Positions 27,422-36,647 are shown, numbered from the stretch's first letter. The stretch: 64,000 nt of DNA from Mesorhizobium sp. B2-1-8 (GCF_006442545.2 NZ_CP083952.1:4937501-5001500), one strand, 5' to 3'. The notes: generated by a model from the letters alone, not told the origin. A program made the numbers and translations.

Positions 27422-27507
27422 AAACTTCGGCCGGCGACTGCGTTGCGGCCGACTGCGCCGAAGTCCACTGTTCGTGCATCCAACCCTCCTCGGCAGGTGA
27501 TGCATCA

Positions 27508-28593
27508 ATGTTTATCGTCGACACGGACGTGCACAACTACTGGTCCAGTGCTGAAGTCCTCCTGCCCTATCTCGAGCCCTACTGGCGCGATTTCATGGTC
27601 CGCGGCGAAAAGCCCGGCCCGGCGGGCAGCTTCCCGCATGGACATCGCCCGTGGCTCCATCCCGAAGGATTTTCCCGGCATGACATCAAGCCGCAGACCG
27701 AGGACGACAACTACCTGATCATGAAGGAGAAGCACCTCGATCTGTACGACATCGACGTTGCTATCCTCACGGCCGACGAACCGCTGGAAGCCTCGACACT
27801 GGCCAACTACCACTACGCCAATGCGCTGGTCAGCGCCTATAACGACTACATGATCGATTGGTGGCTGCCCAAGGACAGACGCTTCAAGGGATCGATCATC
27901 ATCTCTCCGACCGATCCACATGGGGCGGCGGCCGAGATAAGGCGCCTGGGCGGACACAAGGACATCGTCCAGGTCCTTGCAAGCCACGGCTCGCAGCGCC
28001 CCTACGGCGATCCGTTCTACCATCCTATCTTCGAGGCTTGCGCGGAGGTCGGCCTGCCCTTCGCCATTCATTTTGGCGGCCAGGGAGGCGTCAATCACAA
28101 TGCCGTCGCCAGCGGCCCGACCGCTTACTACTGGGAGACGCATGCGCTGCTCAGCCAGCCGGCGATGACCCATGTGGTCAGCATGATCTCCAACGGCGTG
28201 TTCGAGAAATATCCCGACCTCTATTTCGTCGTCATCGAATGCGGCGTCTCTTGGGTGCCTTCGTTGATGTGGCGGCTCGATGCCAACTTCAAGGCCCTAC
28301 GCAAGGAGACGCCATGGCTGAGGATGCTGCCGTCGGAATATTGCCGCCGCAACATCCGCTTCAGCACCCAGCCGCTCGAGCAGCCGCAGAATGTGAAGCA
28401 CCTCTGGGAGACGCTCGAGCATATGGACGGTCAGAACACGCTGCTCTTCGCGTCCGACTATCCCCACTGGGACTTCGACGCACCGACCAATCTCCACATC
28501 CCGCCGGCATGGCGCGACAAGGTGATGGGGCTAAACGCGCTTGAAGTCTACAAGCGTATCGAGGCACCGGCGGCAACCGCGAGGGTCGCATGA
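27508..28593 (+). CDS. Amidohydrolase (COG2159-type TIM-barrel metal hydrolase)
   Basis: A 361-residue protein. The N-terminal metal motif DTDVHNYW (D-x-H) opens the barrel; further histidines occur in FAIHFGGQGG and a terminal ASDYPHWDFD motif supplies the catalytic Asp. This matches amidohydrolase-related decarboxylases/hydrolases such as those acting on aromatic or lactone intermediates. Its stop overlaps the Rieske gene start by 4 bases (ATGA), so the two are co-translated. Substrate unknown. Confidence 0.86.
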   Translation: MFIVDTDVHNYWSSAEVLLPYLEPYWRDFMVRGEKPGPAGSFPHGHRPWLHPEGFSRHDIKPQTEDDNYLIMKEKHLDLYDIDVAILTADEPLEASTLANYHYANALVSAYNDYMIDWWLPKDRRFKGSIIISPTDPHGAAAEIRRLGGHKDIVQVLASHGSQRPYGDPFYHPIFEACAEVGLPFAIHFGGQGGVNHNAVASGPTAYYWETHALLSQPAMTHVVSMISNGVFEKYPDLYFVVIECGVSWVPSLMWRLDANFKALRKETPWLRMLPSEYCRRNIRFSTQPLEQPQNVKHLWETLEHMDGQNTLLFASDYPHWDFDAPTNLHIPPAWRDKVMGLNALEVYKRIEAPAATARVA

Positions 28594-28967
28594 TGGAGGC
28601 AGCTGTAGCCCCCTCCCGGACTTTTGCCTGCAAGGTCGCCGAGGTAACGACCGAGCGGCCGAAGATCGTCACCTTCGGCCGTATAAGCGTCGGCATCTTC
28701 GAACTCCACGACGGCTATGCCGCCCTGCTGAACATATGCCCGCATCGCGCTGGACAGCTTTGCGAAGGGCCTGTCTGCGGAACCACCAGACAAACCAACA
28801 AGACCGAGTTCGTCTATGAGCGGGCCGGCGAACTCGTTCGCTGTGCCTGGCATGGATGGGAGTTCGAGATCCGGTCCGGAAAGTGCCTCGTCGACGACCG
28901 GCTCAAGGCACGAACCTTCCCCGTCCACCGGGACGGCGAAGATCTTTATGTCGAACTCGGTCGATAA
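28590..28967 (+). CDS. Rieske 2Fe-2S ferredoxin-like protein
   Basis: A 125-residue stand-alone Rieske domain. Cluster ligands are C50/H52 (CPHRAGQLC) and C85/H88 (CAWHGW). It lacks the catalytic domain of Rieske oxygenases, so an electron-transfer role is likely. A 16-residue insertion between the two cluster loops (CEGPVCGTTRQTNKTEF) contains two more cysteines. It overlaps the amidohydrolase gene and is followed by the IS630 insertion 52 bp downstream, beyond which lies an HD-domain oxygenase-like gene that may be its partner. Confidence 0.88.
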   Translation: MMEAAVAPSRTFACKVAEVTTERPKIVTFGRISVGIFELHDGYAALLNICPHRAGQLCEGPVCGTTRQTNKTEFVYERAGELVRCAWHGWEFEIRSGKCLVDDRLKARTFPVHRDGEDLYVELGR

Positions 28968-29019
28968 GCCGGATGAGGTGTTCGGCGGATCGAAAACAAT
29001 GCAACGCGGCGACTGATTA

Positions 29020-29034
29020 GAGCGGGATGAGATT
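29020..29034 (+). repeat. IS630 left terminal inverted repeat
   Basis: GAGCGGGATGAGATT, preceded by the target TA at 29018-29019. Exactly complementary to 30049-30063. Confidence 0.93.
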
Positions 29035-29106
29035 TATAAGAGTCGTGAGATTCCCAAATCATCGCAGTTCTGATTCAACATGCATGCTGGGAGGAGGCCA
29101 GCATGG

Positions 29107-30050
29107 ATGGCAGCCTATTCGATGGACCTTCGCGAGCGGGTTGTAGCCGCGGTCAAGACGGAAGGGCTCTCGCGACGCGCGGCGGCGGCTCGATTTGGCG
29201 TCAGCTACAGCGCGGCCATCGCGTGGCTTAAGCGCGTCGAAGAGACTGGCAGTGCTGCGCCTCGCCAGGTCGGCGGCTACAAACCGAAGAAGCTCTCGGG
29301 AGCGTGGCGCGACTGGCTGATCGAACGCTGTCACGACAGGGACTTCACCTTGCGCGGGCTTGTGGCCGAACTTGGCGAGCGTGGCCTGAGGGTCGACTAC
29401 CGTTCGGTGTGGGAGTTCGTGCATGCCGAGAAGCTCAGTCACAAAAAAAGACGCTGATCGCCGTCGAACAGGATCGTCCCGATATCGCGCGACGGCGCAT
29501 GCAGTGGACGAAGTATCGGGACCGGATTGATCCGACGCGACTGGTCTTCATCGACGAGACCTGGACCAAGACCAACATGTCGCCGCTAAGGGGCTGGGCG
29601 CCGGTTGGACAGCGCATCAAGGCCAAAGTGCCGCATGGCCACTGGAAGACCATGACCTTCCTGGCCGCGCTGCGCCACGATCGCGTCGAGGCGCCCTGGC
29701 TGATCGACGGACCTATCAACGGCGAGAGATTTCTTCTCTATGTCGAGAAGGTTCTCGCTCCGACCCTCCAGCCGGGCGACATCGTCATCATGGACAATCT
29801 CGGCTCGCACAAAGGCAAGGCGGTGCGCCGCGCCATACGCGCCGCCGGCGCCAGGCTCTTCTTCCTGCCGAAATACTCGCCCGATCTTAATCCGATCGAA
29901 CAGCTCTTTTCAAAACTCAAGCACTGGCTGAGAAAGGCAGCAAGCCGCACCGTCCAAACCGTTTGCGACGCGATCGGCCAAATTCTCAACCGCATCACAC
30001 CGACAGAATGCTCACACTACTTCGAAAACTCCGGATATGACCGAAACTAA
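29107..30050 (+). CDS. IS630-family transposase in two frames (probable -1 frameshift)
   Basis: The first frame (29107-29457; GGGAGGAGG before the ATG) encodes a helix-turn-helix DNA-binding region (MDLRERVVAAVKTEGLSRRA). It ends just after a run of seven A residues near 29443-29449. A -1 shift there joins the second frame (ending at 30050), giving a full protein with the DDE catalytic triad: FIDETWTK, VIMDNLGSHKG and NPIEQLFSKLKHW. Frameshifting on A-runs is known in IS630-type elements and is inferred here. The fused product is about 314 residues. Confidence 0.9.
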
Positions 30051-30063
30051 TCTCATCCCGCTC
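30049..30063 (-). repeat. IS630 right terminal inverted repeat
   Basis: Complement of the left 15-bp end, followed by TA at 30064-30065. Confidence 0.93.
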
Positions 30064-30077
30064 TAGAGGCACCGACC

Positions 30078-30701
30078 ATGGAAACCGTAAAATTCACGCA
30101 GATGAAGGATGGGGACCGCGAGGACTACGCGTTTCTCACCGAACACGAGATCGAATATGCCGATGGCACTGCCGATCGGCTGCTCGCCGCCATGGTCGAG
30201 CTCGACAGATCCCTGTCGGGATACAAGGTAACGCGGCTCGGCCACTCCCTACAGGCAGCAACCAGGGCCTGGAATGCCGGAGCGGACACCGACTGGGTGG
30301 TATCGGCCCTGCTCCACGACGTCGGTGACATCTATGCCCCCTACAATCATGACGAATATGCCGCGGCCATCATCCGGCCATTCGTGCGCGAACAGTGCAC
30401 TTGGGTGGTGGAGAAGCACGGCGATTTCCAGCTGCTGTACTATGGCGAACATGTCGGGGCCAATCCGAACAAGCGGGAAACTTTCCGGGGCAGCCCATAC
30501 TTCGACGACTGCGCCGAATTCTGCGAGAAATGGGACCAGTCGAGCTTCGATCCGGATTATCCGACCCTGCCGCTGGCGTTCTTTGCCCCGCTAGTGAAAG
30601 AGGTGTTCGCGCGCAAGAGCTACGACCCGGCGGTGACAAGGGCCGCGGTCCGCGCGCCCCTGTCGGATGAGCGCGCCGCTGCCGCCCGGTCCGGGACGTA
30701 G
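30078..30701 (+). CDS. HD-domain protein, PhnZ/inositol-oxygenase-like (putative mixed-valent diiron oxygenase)
   Basis: A 207-residue HD-domain protein. The metal-site pattern is visible: H56 (RLGHSLQAATRA), H80-D81 (LLHDVGD), H91 (YNHDEYAAAI) and H114 (EKHGDFQ). GHSLQ-x-ATRA followed 24 residues later by HD is the arrangement of PhnZ-type diiron oxygenases that cleave organophosphonate C-P bonds rather than of HD phosphohydrolases; an Asp (D84) stands where PhnZ, as I align it, has a histidine. Activity and substrate are unknown. The IS630 end lies 14 bp before the ATG, leaving only GAGGC as ribosome binding site and cutting it off from the upstream Rieske gene. Confidence 0.78.
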   Translation: METVKFTQMKDGDREDYAFLTEHEIEYADGTADRLLAAMVELDRSLSGYKVTRLGHSLQAATRAWNAGADTDWVVSALLHDVGDIYAPYNHDEYAAAIIRPFVREQCTWVVEKHGDFQLLYYGEHVGANPNKRETFRGSPYFDDCAEFCEKWDQSSFDPDYPTLPLAFFAPLVKEVFARKSYDPAVTRAAVRAPLSDERAAAARSGT

Positions 30702-30853
30702 TTTCTGCTCACCACACTCGACAAGCGAAGCATGGATGGACTCGTGCTTGCCTGGTCATGTAGGCTAACCACCATGGCATGGCCAACATAACGGAATGTT
30801 CCCTGCCGGCTTTGATCGGCAGCGAGCTATTTCTTCGATTCCCGGAGCTGACC

Positions 30854-31642
30854 ATGCTCGATCCAGAAAAGGCCAGGGCCGCGTCGCATCTGCTGGTAAG
30901 TCATTGGGACAACGGCACCCATCTCGCCGCTATACCCGAGAAGCTGCGGCCGAAGACGCGGACCGAAGGCTATGCCATCCAGGCCCATGTCATGGATCGT
31001 TCGGCGGCCCCGCTTTTCGGCTGGAAGATCGCGGCAACCAGTCTTGCCGGTCAAAGGCATATCAATGTCGACGGCCCGATGGCCGGGCGCCTGCTGGCAG
31101 AGAAAGCGGTCGAGATTGGCGGGACCGTTTCGCTCGCGACGAGCAAGATGCGTGTCGCCGAGATCGAATTCGCCTTCCGTTTCGGCCGCCAGCTCCCACC
31201 TCGCCCGGCACCTTATGAAATCGCAGAAGTGATGGATGCCGTGGCGAGCTTGCATCCGGCGATCGAAATACCGGACTCGCGCTACGACGATTTCTGCGCC
31301 GTCGGAGCGCCACAGCTCATCGCGGACAATGCCTGCGCCAATCTGTTTGTCATCGGCCAGCCCACGCAAGACGAATGGCGCGACGTTAATCTCGCGGAAC
31401 ACCCGGTGATCGGAATTGCTTCGGGCAAGTCGCGACACGGCGGAACCGGCGCGGCAGTCCTTGGCGACCCCCGCATCGCGCTGACATGGCTGGTCAATGA
31501 GCTGTCGGGCCTCGGCATAGCGCTTCAGCCGGGACAGATTGTGATAACCGGGACCTGTGTGACACCGATCGTGGTCGAGGCCGGAGACGAGGTGATCGGC
31601 GATTTGGGCAGGTTTGGCAAAGTCTCGGTGCGGTTCGTCTAG
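30854..31642 (+). CDS. 2-keto-4-pentenoate hydratase / fumarylacetoacetate-hydrolase-type protein
   Basis: A 262-residue protein from the ATG at 30854 (GGAG upstream); the longer frame to 30779 is non-homologous. Motifs: GYAIQAHVMDRSAAPLFGWK, then MRVAEIEFAFRFGRQL (the E-x-E metal site), LHPAIEIPDSRY and GTCVTPIVVEAGD. These fit the MhpD-like hydratases that add water to 2-hydroxydienoates in ring-cleavage pathways. Convergent 4-bp overlap with the ABC permease gene. It closes the catabolic cluster begun at 25.4 kb. Confidence 0.85.
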   Translation: MLDPEKARAASHLLVSHWDNGTHLAAIPEKLRPKTRTEGYAIQAHVMDRSAAPLFGWKIAATSLAGQRHINVDGPMAGRLLAEKAVEIGGTVSLATSKMRVAEIEFAFRFGRQLPPRPAPYEIAEVMDAVASLHPAIEIPDSRYDDFCAVGAPQLIADNACANLFVIGQPTQDEWRDVNLAEHPVIGIASGKSRHGGTGAAVLGDPRIALTWLVNELSGLGIALQPGQIVITGTCVTPIVVEAGDEVIGDLGRFGKVSVRFV

Positions 31643-32454
31643 ACCGGCTTGCTCCCTCGGTTCAGCCGGACCACGAGGCTCCTCACCGTCAGAACCAGCA
31701 CCGTGATGACGATCAATATCACGGAAAGCGCCGCGATCGCCGGGTCGATGTTGTCGCGCAGGCCCATCCACATCAGACGCGGCAGCGTGATGGCGTTGAC
31801 CGAGGTGATGAACAGGGTGACGCCGATCTCTTCCCAGGAGAGCACGAAGGAGAGCAGTGCCGCGGTGACGATGCCGAACTTGATGTTGGGCATGATGACG
31901 CGGGTGGCGCGCTCCCAGACACTTGCGCCAAGACCCCGCGCGGCAAGGTCGATGCGCCTGTCGAGCTGGCTGAGCGAAACCAGGATCAGCACGGTCGCGA
32001 ACGGCACCGTCATCACCGAATGCGCCATGGCGACGCCGAGCCAGGTGTCGTAGCCGAAGAAGGAGCTGACGCCCGAGATCGAGGTGAGCAGGAAGTAAAG
32101 CGTCACCGCCGAGACCACCGGCGGCACCACCATCGGCAACAGCACGAAGCCGACAAGGGTCGCGGTGAAGCGCGGCTGGAACATCCAGACGCCGAGACTG
32201 AAACAAAGCGCCAGCACGGTTGAAAGGACGCTGCTGACGATTCCGACCCGGATTGAAAGCAGGATCGACTGGAGCCAGCGCGGATCCTCGATCAGCGAGC
32301 GGTAGTGGCGCAGCGACAATTCGCCCGTCGGCATCGCCAGCATGCGGCTGGGCGTCAGCGATACCGGAATGACTGCGAGCAGCGGCATGAGCAGGAACAG
32401 CGCCACCAGCACGGCGAGGATCAGCGAGACGGGTCCAGGGCGATAGGTCGGCAT
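31639..32454 (-). CDS. ABC transporter permease (PotC-like)
   Basis: A 271-residue membrane protein with six hydrophobic segments and the EAA-like cytoplasmic loop (LAARGLGASVWERATRVIMP). It starts MPTYRPGPVSLILAVLVALF at 32454, overlapping the stop of the partner permease by one base (TGATG). A longer frame continues upstream but is the shadow of that partner. Inner-membrane channel half of a polyamine/opine-class importer. Confidence 0.93.
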   Translation of the reverse strand: MPTYRPGPVSLILAVLVALFLLMPLLAVIPVSLTPSRMLAMPTGELSLRHYRSLIEDPRWLQSILLSIRVGIVSSVLSTVLALCFSLGVWMFQPRFTATLVGFVLLPMVVPPVVSAVTLYFLLTSISGVSSFFGYDTWLGVAMAHSVMTVPFATVLILVSLSQLDRRIDLAARGLGASVWERATRVIMPNIKFGIVTAALLSFVLSWEEIGVTLFITSVNAITLPRLMWMGLRDNIDPAIAALSVILIVITVLVLTVRSLVVRLNRGSKPV

Positions 32455-33287
32455 CAGATCAGCTGCTTCGGTCTGACATAACGGAACAGGAGCGCCATCA
32501 GCGCACCGACGAACAGTACCAGCACGACGCTGATCGCAGCCCCCAGCCCCCAGTCCGGGCTCTGGAATATCCTGAGATAGATCAGCTCGGCGATCATCAC
32601 GCTGCGGCCGCCACCGAGGATCGCCGGTGTGACGAAGAAGCCAAGCGAGAAGACGAAGACGATCATCGCGGAGCCGATGATGCCGGAGCGCGTCATCGGC
32701 ACGAACACCGTCCAGAAGGTGCGCATGCGGCTGGAGCCGAGGCCGCGTGCGGCGAGCAGCACGCGCTCGTCCAGGCTGCGCATGGCCGAGGCCAGCGGAA
32801 AGACCGCGAACGGAATGAGGAAATGGGTCATGCCGACAATGACGCCGAACTCGTTGCGCACCAAAGTCAGCGGCTCGGAGATGAAACCGATCGACTGCAG
32901 CCAGGTGTTGATCAGGCCGCGATTGGACAGAAGCGCCACCCAGCCGAAGGCTCGCGTCAGCACCGAGATCCAGAACGGCACCAGGATGCAGAATTCGGCG
33001 ACGAGGCGCTGCGCCGGGCTGCCGCGGACCCAGACGACCGTGATGGCATAGGCGGCGGCGACCGACACAATGGTGACGATGGCGGCGATACGCAGCGTGC
33101 GGATGAACACCGACTGCACCAGATCGTCGGTGAGCAATGCCCCGTACTGGCCAAGCCCAGGCGTCGGCAAGGTGAAGCTCCACTTCACCACGCCGAGAAA
33201 CGGCCAGGCATAGGCAAGGCCGAGAAACAGGAGCAGCGGCGCCATCAACAGCGCCGCGCCCATCCTGTCGGAGAGGACGCCTCTCAT
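32454..33287 (-). CDS. ABC transporter permease (PotB-like)
   Basis: A 277-residue permease with six membrane segments and EAA loop (LAARGLGSSRMRTFWTVFVP). It follows the substrate-binding protein gene by 22 bp and overlaps the second permease by one base. It forms the heterodimeric channel with that protein. Confidence 0.93.
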   Translation of the reverse strand: MRGVLSDRMGAALLMAPLLLFLGLAYAWPFLGVVKWSFTLPTPGLGQYGALLTDDLVQSVFIRTLRIAAIVTIVSVAAAYAITVVWVRGSPAQRLVAEFCILVPFWISVLTRAFGWVALLSNRGLINTWLQSIGFISEPLTLVRNEFGVIVGMTHFLIPFAVFPLASAMRSLDERVLLAARGLGSSRMRTFWTVFVPMTRSGIIGSAMIVFVFSLGFFVTPAILGGGRSVMIAELIYLRIFQSPDWGLGAAISVVLVLFVGALMALLFRYVRPKQLI

Positions 33288-33309
33288 GTCAGTTCAGCAT
33301 CCCCGCGGG

Positions 33310-34422
33310 TCAGGCGGAGATGATCTTGGTGTATTCGTCGAGTGCCGCACCGTAGTTCTTGGCGTACCAATCCATGTCGAGCGGGATCTGCTTCTTCATG
33401 TTCTCGGGATCGACGGGGTTGATGCGCTTCTTGTCGGCGCGGATCAGCGCGTCGGCGGCCGGATTGGCCGGACCCTGGCCGAGCTTGTCGAACATGACGA
33501 GCTGCTTTTGGGGATCCTGGGCGCTGGCGATGAACTTCATCGCGGCGTCCTTGCCGCCAGGGTTGTTCTTGAGCACGGCAAGCGCGCCGGGCGAGATCAG
33601 GCCCTGGTCCCAGATGAACTTGATCTTGCCGCCGGAATCCTGCTCGATCAGCGAGGCGCGCGTCGACCAGACGATCGCCATCGAGGCTTCGCCATTGAGC
33701 AGCACGCTCTGGCTCTCGGCGCCGCCGCCCCAATAAGCGACGACATTTTCCTTGAAGGCGGCGATTTTGTCATGCGCCCGCTTCAAGTCGAGCGGGTAGA
33801 GCGACGCCGGCGCGATGCCGTCGGCCAAAAGGGCCGCTTCCCAGCTCGACACGCCCCATTTGTAGAGGGAACGCTTGCCCGGGAATTTCTTCACATCGAA
33901 GAAATCGGCCATGCCGGTCGGTGCATCCTTGCCGTATTTCTCGGAATCGTAGGCGATGACATAGGAGAAGAAATAGGTCGAGGCGGCATAGTCCCAGCCG
34001 AAGCCCGGCCGCATCTTTTTCTTGTCGACGATGTTGTAGTCGATCGGCTCGAGCATGCCTTGCGCGCCGAGCGTGATGGCCGAGAACGGGTCGACATCGA
34101 CCAGGTCCCAGGTCGGAGCGCCGCTTTTGAACTGCGCGGCGATCGCGCCTTCGGTCGGGCCCGAGCCGTCCATCTTGACGGTGATGCCGGTGTCCTTGGT
34201 GAAAGCCTGGCCATAGGCCGCGTCATAGGCCGTGATGGCGTCGCCACCCCAGTTGACCAGAACCAGTTCCTTCGCAGCGGCGAATGCGCCGCTCGAACGC
34301 AGCAGCAACGGCGTGCCGGCGAGCACGAGCGCCGCCAACTGCGTGAACTGCCGGCGCGAGATCTCACCACGTATCGTCCTTTCGGACAGCGTTTCGATGG
34401 CCTGTTTCTTGGTGTCGTTCAT
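33310..34422 (-). CDS. ABC transporter substrate-binding protein (PotD-like), Tat-type signal
   Basis: A 370-residue periplasmic binding protein. The N terminus has a twin-arginine signal (ISRRQFTQLAALVLAG, cleavage near AFA|AAKE). The mature protein starts ELVLVNWGGDAITAYDAAYG, as in the spermidine/putrescine-binding family. RBS AGGGGAAC. The family binds polyamines, opines, phosphonates and related cations; the neighbouring hydrolase and amidinohydrolase hint at a guanidino or amide compound, which is inference. Confidence 0.92.
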   Translation of the reverse strand: MNDTKKQAIETLSERTIRGEISRRQFTQLAALVLAGTPLLLRSSGAFAAAKELVLVNWGGDAITAYDAAYGQAFTKDTGITVKMDGSGPTEGAIAAQFKSGAPTWDLVDVDPFSAITLGAQGMLEPIDYNIVDKKKMRPGFGWDYAASTYFFSYVIAYDSEKYGKDAPTGMADFFDVKKFPGKRSLYKWGVSSWEAALLADGIAPASLYPLDLKRAHDKIAAFKENVVAYWGGGAESQSVLLNGEASMAIVWSTRASLIEQDSGGKIKFIWDQGLISPGALAVLKNNPGGKDAAMKFIASAQDPQKQLVMFDKLGQGPANPAADALIRADKKRINPVDPENMKKQIPLDMDWYAKNYGAALDEYTKIISA

Positions 34423-34491
34423 GTCAGTTCCCCTTTGTTTTCGTTGATTTTAATCCGGAAGCCGGTGCGGCGGATCAGGCCGCGCCGGCGG

Positions 34492-35586
34492 TCATTGTCC
34501 TCCGTCCGGAAGGAGGAAACCCTTTTCAGCCGGCCATGTCAGCCAGACGGAATTGCCCTTGCTGAGAGCAGCCGCCGCGACCTCGTTGGGCACCGAGACG
34601 GTCACTTTTGCACCCTGGCGCGTTGTGAGGTCGAGCTTGGTTGCCGCCCCCAGATAGGTCGATGCGATCGCCGTCGCGGCGATACCGTTCTGTCCGGCGG
34701 CGGCCTCGCGCGCTATCGACATGTGTTCGGGGCGGATCGCCAGGATGGCGTTGGCACCGACAGTGGCCGGATTGCCACGCAGGCTGACGGCGCGGTCCTC
34801 GCACAGGCCGGTGGCGCCATCATCGGCACTGCGCACGCCTTTCAGCGGCAGCATGTTGATCTCGCCCAGGAATTCGGCGACGAAGCGATTGTCCGGCCGG
34901 TCGTAGACCTCGTCCGGCGCCCCGACCTGCAGCAATTTGCCATGGTTGAAGATGGCGACGCGAGAGGACAGCGCCAGCGCCTCGCTCTGGTCGTGGGTGA
35001 CGAAGACGAATGTGGTGCCGGTCTCCTGATGCAGCCGTTTCATCTCGGCCTGCATCTGGCCGCGCAGGCTCTTGTCCAGCGCCGAAAACGGCTCGTCGAG
35101 CAGGAGCACGCCCGGCTCGAACACCAGCGCGCGGGCAAGCGCCACGCGCTGCTGCTGGCCGCCGGAAAGCTGCGACGGCAATTTCTTCTCGTGGCCGATC
35201 AGACCGACGCGCTCGATCATCTCGCCGACGCGTTTCTTGATCTCGACGGCCGGTTTCTTGCGGACCTTGAGCGGGAAGGCGATGTTTGCCTCGACGCTCA
35301 TATGCGGGAACAGCGCATAGCCCTGGAACACCATGCCGGCGGCGCGCTGCTCTGCCGGGCGGTCGGTGATGTCGGCGCCGTCGCTGAAAAGCCTGCCCTC
35401 GCTCGGCTGCACGAAGCCGGCCAGGATCATCAGGAAGGTGGTTTTGCCGGAGCCGGAGGGGCCGAGCAATGTCAGGAACTCGCCGCGGCCTATATCGAGC
35501 GTCAGATTGTCCAGCGCACGGAACGAGCCAAAGCTCTTGCCGATCCCAATTGCCTTGATCTCTGCGGCCCGGCCGGGTTGCTGCAT
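34492..35586 (-). CDS. ABC transporter ATP-binding protein (PotA-like)
   Basis: A 364-residue ATPase: Walker A GPSGSGKT, signature LSGGQQQRVALARAL, Walker B LLLDEPFSAL, switch histidine FVTHDQSEAL, and a C-terminal TOBE domain (about 280-360). The ATG at 35586 is preceded by AGAGGCAGG; the frame to 35679 is unlikely to be translated. First gene of the operon ATPase / binding protein / two permeases. Confidence 0.95.
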   Translation of the reverse strand: MQQPGRAAEIKAIGIGKSFGSFRALDNLTLDIGRGEFLTLLGPSGSGKTTFLMILAGFVQPSEGRLFSDGADITDRPAEQRAAGMVFQGYALFPHMSVEANIAFPLKVRKKPAVEIKKRVGEMIERVGLIGHEKKLPSQLSGGQQQRVALARALVFEPGVLLLDEPFSALDKSLRGQMQAEMKRLHQETGTTFVFVTHDQSEALALSSRVAIFNHGKLLQVGAPDEVYDRPDNRFVAEFLGEINMLPLKGVRSADDGATGLCEDRAVSLRGNPATVGANAILAIRPEHMSIAREAAAGQNGIAATAIASTYLGAATKLDLTTRQGAKVTVSVPNEVAAAALSKGNSVWLTWPAEKGFLLPDGGQ

Positions 35587-35750
35587 CCTGCCTCTATCCT
35601 TCCGTTGAGCCAAATCGTAGGCAGGGCCGAAGCTCACCGCAACCGAATAGTTTTCGCCTGATCGGCAAATTTGATTCACGTCTGGCGGGTTTTACGAGAT
35701 AGCGGGACGGCGGAGCCGTCAAATTTCGCTCGTGGCGGGATCGGCCGACC

Positions 35751-36647
35751 TCAATACGTCGCCAGCCTGTTTTCCAACAGCTTCGCTCTCAACCAACCGC
35801 TGAAGGCATTGAGCACCGGATGCCCCGCCTTTGCATGCTCGAAAACCAGGAAATACGAGCGTGGCGAGGGGACCGACGCCTCGAACGGCTTGACGAGACG
35901 GCCTTCGCTCAGCGCCCGGCGGCCGGTCAGTTCGTCGCCCATCGCAATCCCCTGCCCGGCGACCGCCGCCGAAAAGACGAGGTTCATGTCGGAAAAGAAG
36001 ATACCGCCCTCGGTGTCAGGATTTTCCACCTTGGACAGCGCCAGCCAGCGTGCCCAGTCCTCGGTGTCGCCAAGATGGAGCAGATTGGCGCGCAGAACGT
36101 CGGCGGGTTTGGAAAATCCACCGACCTTGTTGAGCAGTGTCGGGCTGCAAAGCGGCGTGAACGAGACCTCACAGAGCAACTCCACCGCGCGGTTAGGCCA
36201 GTTGCCGACGCCAAAGGCGATAAAGGCGTCGGCCTCCGGATTGCTGACATCGTCGAGCCGCCGCGGCGTAAGCACCGAGAGCGCCACATCCGGATACATC
36301 TGCTGGAACTCGCCGATATGGGTGCACAGGAACATCGAGGCGAAGCCCGGCGGGCAGGAGACGGCGAAGGAGCCGCCAACCCCGGCACCACTGTTGTGCG
36401 TTCCCGCGTCGCCGAGCACCGTCAGCGCTTTCCTGACATTGGCCGCGTAGCGCTGGCCGCGCGGCGTCAACGCCACGCCCTTGCCGATGCGTTGCAGGAG
36501 ATCGAAGCCGAGGTCGCGCTCCAGCAAGCGCAACTGATGGCTCACCGCGCTGCGGGTCAGGTGCAGTTCGTCGGCGGCGCGCCAGACGCTGCCATGCCTG
36601 GCGAAACTGTCGAGGGCTCGTAGCGCCTGTGTGGATGGAATTCTCAA
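35751..36647 (-). CDS. LysR-family regulator (GcvA-like)
   Basis: A 298-residue regulator. The N terminus has a GcvA-type helix-turn-helix (PSTQALRALDSFARHGSVWR, AADELHLTRSAVSHQLRLLE) followed by a substrate-binding domain. The start appears to be TTG at 36647; no ATG occurs nearby. It is divergent from the M20-like hydrolase gene and lies upstream of the ABC operon, so it probably controls one or both. Confidence 0.88.
   Translation of the reverse strand: MRIPSTQALRALDSFARHGSVWRAADELHLTRSAVSHQLRLLERDLGFDLLQRIGKGVALTPRGQRYAANVRKALTVLGDAGTHNSGAGVGGSFAVSCPPGFASMFLCTHIGEFQQMYPDVALSVLTPRRLDDVSNPEADAFIAFGVGNWPNRAVELLCEVSFTPLCSPTLLNKVGGFSKPADVLRANLLHLGDTEDWARWLALSKVENPDTEGGIFFSDMNLVFSAAVAGQGIAMGDELTGRRALSEGRLVKPFEASVPSPRSYFLVFEHAKAGHPVLNAFSGWLRAKLLENRLATY

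Larger units (their letters stand above)
29020..30063 (+). mobile_element. Intact IS630-family insertion sequence
   Basis: A 1044-bp element bounded by perfect 15-bp terminal inverted repeats (GAGCGGGATGAGATT at the left, its complement at the right) and flanked by TA on both sides, the target duplication typical of IS630/mariner elements. It encodes a two-frame transposase. It sits between the Rieske gene and the HD-domain gene, with its right end only 14 bp before the latter's ATG. Both ends and the coding frames look intact, suggesting recent insertion. Confidence 0.95.

Noticed and set aside
33286..35661. 791-codon plus-strand frame over the ABC operon
   Set aside because: Reverse complement of binding protein and ATPase genes, which have clear motifs; the long frame is codon-bias artefact.
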